Below, piece by piece: positions 61,970 through 64,000 of a stretch of DNA of 64,000 nt. Every line of letters begins with the position of its first letter. Position 1 is the stretch's first letter. This stretch comes from Chryseobacterium taichungense (lineage in GTDB: Bacteria; Bacteroidota; Bacteroidia; Flavobacteriales; Weeksellaceae): the NCBI RefSeq assembly GCF_900109935.1, contig NZ_FOBV01000004.1, forward strand, positions 62,001 through 126,000, in the 5' to 3' direction. The translations under genes and the position numbers were made by a program. The notes beneath the pieces are model-generated. The model saw nothing but the letters and a program-made list of their open reading frames with translations, made no database searches and was not told the origin of the DNA.

Positions 61970-63136
61970 TTATCCCAACGCCTGTTTCAAATCCGAAATA
62001 ATATCCTCCACATGTTCCAAACCAACCGAGCAGCGAACAAGGCCTGCTGTAATTCCTACTTCATTTCTTTCTTCATCCGTCAATTTAGAATGTGTTGTAG
62101 AGGCCGGATGCGTAACAATTGTTCTCGTATCACCAAGGTTTGCAGAAAGCGAGCACATTTTAATCTTATTTAAAAATTTTCTGCCACCCTCAATGCCACC
62201 TTTGATTTCAAATGCGACGATATTTCCACCCAATTTCATTTGTTTTTTGGCAATTTCATAGCCTGGATGGGATTTCAGAAAAGGATATTTCACCAATTCC
62301 ACATTCGGATGACTTTCTAAAAACTCAGCTACTTTTAATGCATTTTCACAATGTCTTTCAACTCGGATTGCCAGTGTTTCCAGGCTTTTCGATAAAACCC
62401 AGGCGTTAAACGGGGACATAGCGGGACCTGTATTTCTTGCGAAAAGGTAAATTTCACGAATTAAATCTTCTTTGCCGACAGCCACTCCTCCTAAAACGCG
62501 GCCCTGGCCATCAATCAGTTTTGTAGCAGAATGTACCACGATGTCTGCTCCGTATTTTATGGGCTGCTGTAAATAGGGCGTTGCAAAACAGTTATCAACA
62601 ATAAAAATTAAATTATGCTTTTTGGCAATCTGTCCGAAAAACTCCAGATCCAAAACTTCAATGGCAGGATTGGTAGGTGTTTCCAGATATAAAATCTTTG
62701 TATTCGGCTGAATATATTTTTCTACGTTTTCTGCATCTTCTGCTTTGAAATAGGTCGTTTCAATATTCCATTTCGGGAAATATTTTGTGAATAAGGTATG
62801 CGTCGATCCGAAAACCGACTGGCAGCTCACAATATGATCTCCGGCATTCAGCAAAGTGGCAAAAGTGGAATAAATAGCCGCCATTCCCGTTGCAAAAGCA
62901 TATCCTGCTTCTGCACCTTCCATTTTGACAATTTTATCGGTAAACTCCGTTACATTCGGATTTGAAAATCGGCTGTATAAGTTTTTTGATTTTTCTTCCG
63001 CAAAACTTGCCCTCATATCTTCCGCATCTTCAAAAACGAAGCTGGAAGTGAGAAAAAGCGGCGTTGAGTGCTCATCAAACTGCGTTCTTTCTGTTTGGGT
63101 TCTTATGGCAAAGGTTTCAAAATTTTCGTTTTCCAT
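61970..63136 (-). CDS. metZ: O-acylhomoserine sulfhydrylase (Cys/Met metabolism PLP enzyme)
   Basis: 388 residues from the ATG at 63136 ([33 protein letters not shown]). The frame from 63169 adds 11 poor residues. PLP-binding Lys in [30 protein letters not shown] and NPAIEVLDL are family hallmarks, and ends with the [17 protein letters not shown] motif. It takes sulfide and O-succinyl- or O-acetylhomoserine directly to homocysteine. The acyl donor is uncertain; MetZ is favoured by sequence style. It follows the thrA gene and precedes the MetH genes, so the operon order reflects the pathway. Confidence 0.9.
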   Translation of the reverse strand: MENENFETFAIRTQTERTQFDEHSTPLFLTSSFVFEDAEDMRASFAEEKSKNLYSRFSNPNVTEFTDKIVKMEGAEAGYAFATGMAAIYSTFATLLNAGDHIVSCQSVFGSTHTLFTKYFPKWNIETTYFKAEDAENVEKYIQPNTKILYLETPTNPAIEVLDLEFFGQIAKKHNLIFIVDNCFATPYLQQPIKYGADIVVHSATKLIDGQGRVLGGVAVGKEDLIREIYLFARNTGPAMSPFNAWVLSKSLETLAIRVERHCENALKVAEFLESHPNVELVKYPFLKSHPGYEIAKKQMKLGGNIVAFEIKGGIEGGRKFLNKIKMCSLSANLGDTRTIVTHPASTTHSKLTDEERNEVGITAGLVRCSVGLEHVEDIISDLKQALG

Positions 63137-63152
63137 ATTGTTTAATTTACCA

Positions 63153-63227
63153 ATGTAGCAGTGTATCAATGAGATTCTTCACTTCGTTCAGAATGACAAA
63201 GGTTAGATATTGGTAAACTGCTACATT
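63153..63227. repeat. Inverted repeat enclosing a half GTCATTCTGA element
   Basis: AATGTAGCAGT (63152-63162) pairs exactly with ACTGCTACATT (63217-63227). Between them, 63171-63198 reads ATGAGATTCTTCACTTCG then TTCAGAATGACA, the right half of the GTCATTCTGA family. A TTGTTATA tandem follows to 63250. No riboswitch-like structure was recognised. Confidence 0.6.
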
Positions 63228-63253
63228 GTTATATTGTTATATTGTTACATTAA

Positions 63254-64000
63254 TTACTTTGTTTCACTTAGTCTTAAAATATCTCCGAAAACTCCTCTTG
63301 CAGTCACTTTTGCTCCGGCACCGGCCCCCATAATAACAATAGGATGTTCTCCATAACTCTCTGTATAAATCTCGAAGATCGAATCGGAACCTTTTAACTG
63401 TCCTAACGCTGAGCTTGCAGGAACAGAAATTAAATTCACATCTAATTCACCTTTATCTTTCTGTAGATCTCCATGCAAGTCTCCGACGTATCTTAATACA
63501 TGTCCCGGTTCTTGGTTTTCTTTTATTTTTTGATATTCTTCGTCCAATTCTTCCAGTCTTGAAAGGAATTCTGATTTTGAAACAGACAGAAAATTTTCAG
63601 GAACTAAATTTTGAATATTGATATCTTCAAATTCATTGATTAAATCCAGTTCTCTAGCTAAAATCAATAACTTTCTTGCCACATCATTTCCGGATAAATC
63701 TTCTCTTGGATCCGGTTCGGTATAGCCTTTTTCCAACGCTTCATTGATGATGGTTGAAAAATGATCATCTCTCAATGAAAAATTATTGAAAACATAGCTC
63801 AAAGTTCCTGAAAAAACACCTTTAATTCTTGTGATGTTTTCCCCTGAAAGATGTAGTAATTTTATGGTATCAATTAATGGTAAACCGGCGCCAACATTGG
63901 TTTCATAAAGATAACGTCTGTTATTTTTGTTCAACGTATATCTTAGTTTACGGTATTCTTCGATAGGAAGTGTGTTGAAAATTTTATTGGAAGAAACCAG
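63254..64000 (-). CDS. thrA: Bifunctional aspartokinase/homoserine dehydrogenase, C-terminal part (runs off the window)
   Basis: About 249 codons are visible. The frame is open to the window edge, so an apparent start at 63934 is internal. The homoserine dehydrogenase catalytic region is clear: YETNVGAGLPLIDTIK, GVFSGTLSYVFN, GYTEPDPREDLSGNDVARKLLILARE (near identical in style to E. coli ThrA) and the end VIMGAGAGAKVTARGVFGDIL. The aspartokinase half should lie outside. It supplies homoserine for methionine and threonine. The stop is 117 bp before metZ, across a repeat. Confidence 0.92.
   Translation of the reverse strand: MVSSNKIFNTLPIEEYRKLRYTLNKNNRRYLYETNVGAGLPLIDTIKLLHLSGENITRIKGVFSGTLSYVFNNFSLRDDHFSTIINEALEKGYTEPDPREDLSGNDVARKLLILARELDLINEFEDINIQNLVPENFLSVSKSEFLSRLEELDEEYQKIKENQEPGHVLRYVGDLHGDLQKDKGELDVNLISVPASSALGQLKGSDSIFEIYTESYGEHPIVIMGAGAGAKVTARGVFGDILRLSETK

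Noticed and set aside
1..64000. tRNA, rRNA and known riboswitches (SAM, cobalamin, FMN, TPP)
   Set aside because: I searched by eye for acceptor/T-loop motifs and for conserved riboswitch cores before metZ, the metH genes and ribA, and saw none; a covariance-model scan would be decisive.
63935..64000. Homoserine dehydrogenase starting at 63934
   Set aside because: The frame continues unbroken to the window edge with sensible coding sequence, so the Met is internal.

Overview
The window looks like chromosomal DNA of a Flavobacteriia member, most likely Chryseobacterium or a close Weeksellaceae relative. The basis is low GC content, Bacteroidetes-type promoters (TTTG about 16-21 bp upstream of TAnnTTTG), secreted proteins with a T9SS sorting tail, flavobacterial families (DUF4292, DUF4254, DUF4890, DUF2851, DUF6705, CarboxypepD_reg-like), bacillithiol synthesis (BshA), and a methionine synthase split in two. 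I see no rRNA, tRNA, CRISPR array, complete insertion sequence or prophage.

Layout. 1-8.2 kb: start of a membrane sensor kinase with two small upstream genes, then clpB, a TetR regulator, a secreted EEP-family phosphodiesterase and a secreted M1 aminopeptidase. 8.2-13.1 kb: a repeat-laden accessory stretch holding one secreted 'VGIN' surface protein, a collapsed DUF4469 pseudogene and several families of palindromic intergenic repeats, ended by an SDR reductase. 13.1-19.6 kb: GH92 mannosidase, aldo/keto reductase, AraC regulator, then a divergent HxlR/azoreductase pair. 19.6-31.7 kb: housekeeping and envelope genes: dihydroorotase, a polysaccharide flippase, a sugar nucleotidyltransferase, a run of DUF4292 lipoprotein - EnvC-like protein - TatA - DUF4254 - lipoprotein - RibA, then a GH3 enzyme and BshA.

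31.9-36.3 kb is a second accessory stretch. It has a 21-bp tandem repeat growing out of a terminator hairpin, a truncated coiled-coil gene, and a surface-protein cluster in which two genes carry small frameshifts: an AATG duplication, and a one-base loss in a T run. 36.3-52.9 kb: DUF2851/PspC/GNAT operon, paired carboxypeptidase-regulatory-like proteins, an AddA-like helicase-nuclease, ferritin, secreted low-complexity proteins, a DPE2-like 4-alpha-glucanotransferase, a T9SS cargo protein, cysS, a small kinase-like protein and folE. 52.9-64 kb: an acetyltransferase and a membrane protein, then a long minus-strand methionine block: thrA (partial), metZ, the homocysteine-binding half of MetH, a fatty acid desaturase, the cobalamin half of MetH, a Fic AMP-transferase and metF.

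Functionally the last block runs from aspartate to methionine: homoserine (ThrA), sulfhydrylation (MetZ), folate supply (MetF) and B12-dependent methylation (split MetH). A lipid desaturase and a Fic protein are embedded in it. The clearest unexplained signals are the structured repeats: palindromic GTCATTCTGA elements, GGCGGC-TTT-GCCGCC hairpins with matching but different outer arms, MITE-like elements with AACCGCAAAAG termini, CCACCCC palindromes and the 21-bp repeat. The main gene-level curiosities are the Fic/desaturase insertions and the two frameshifted surface genes. I found no single clear new defence or secretion system.
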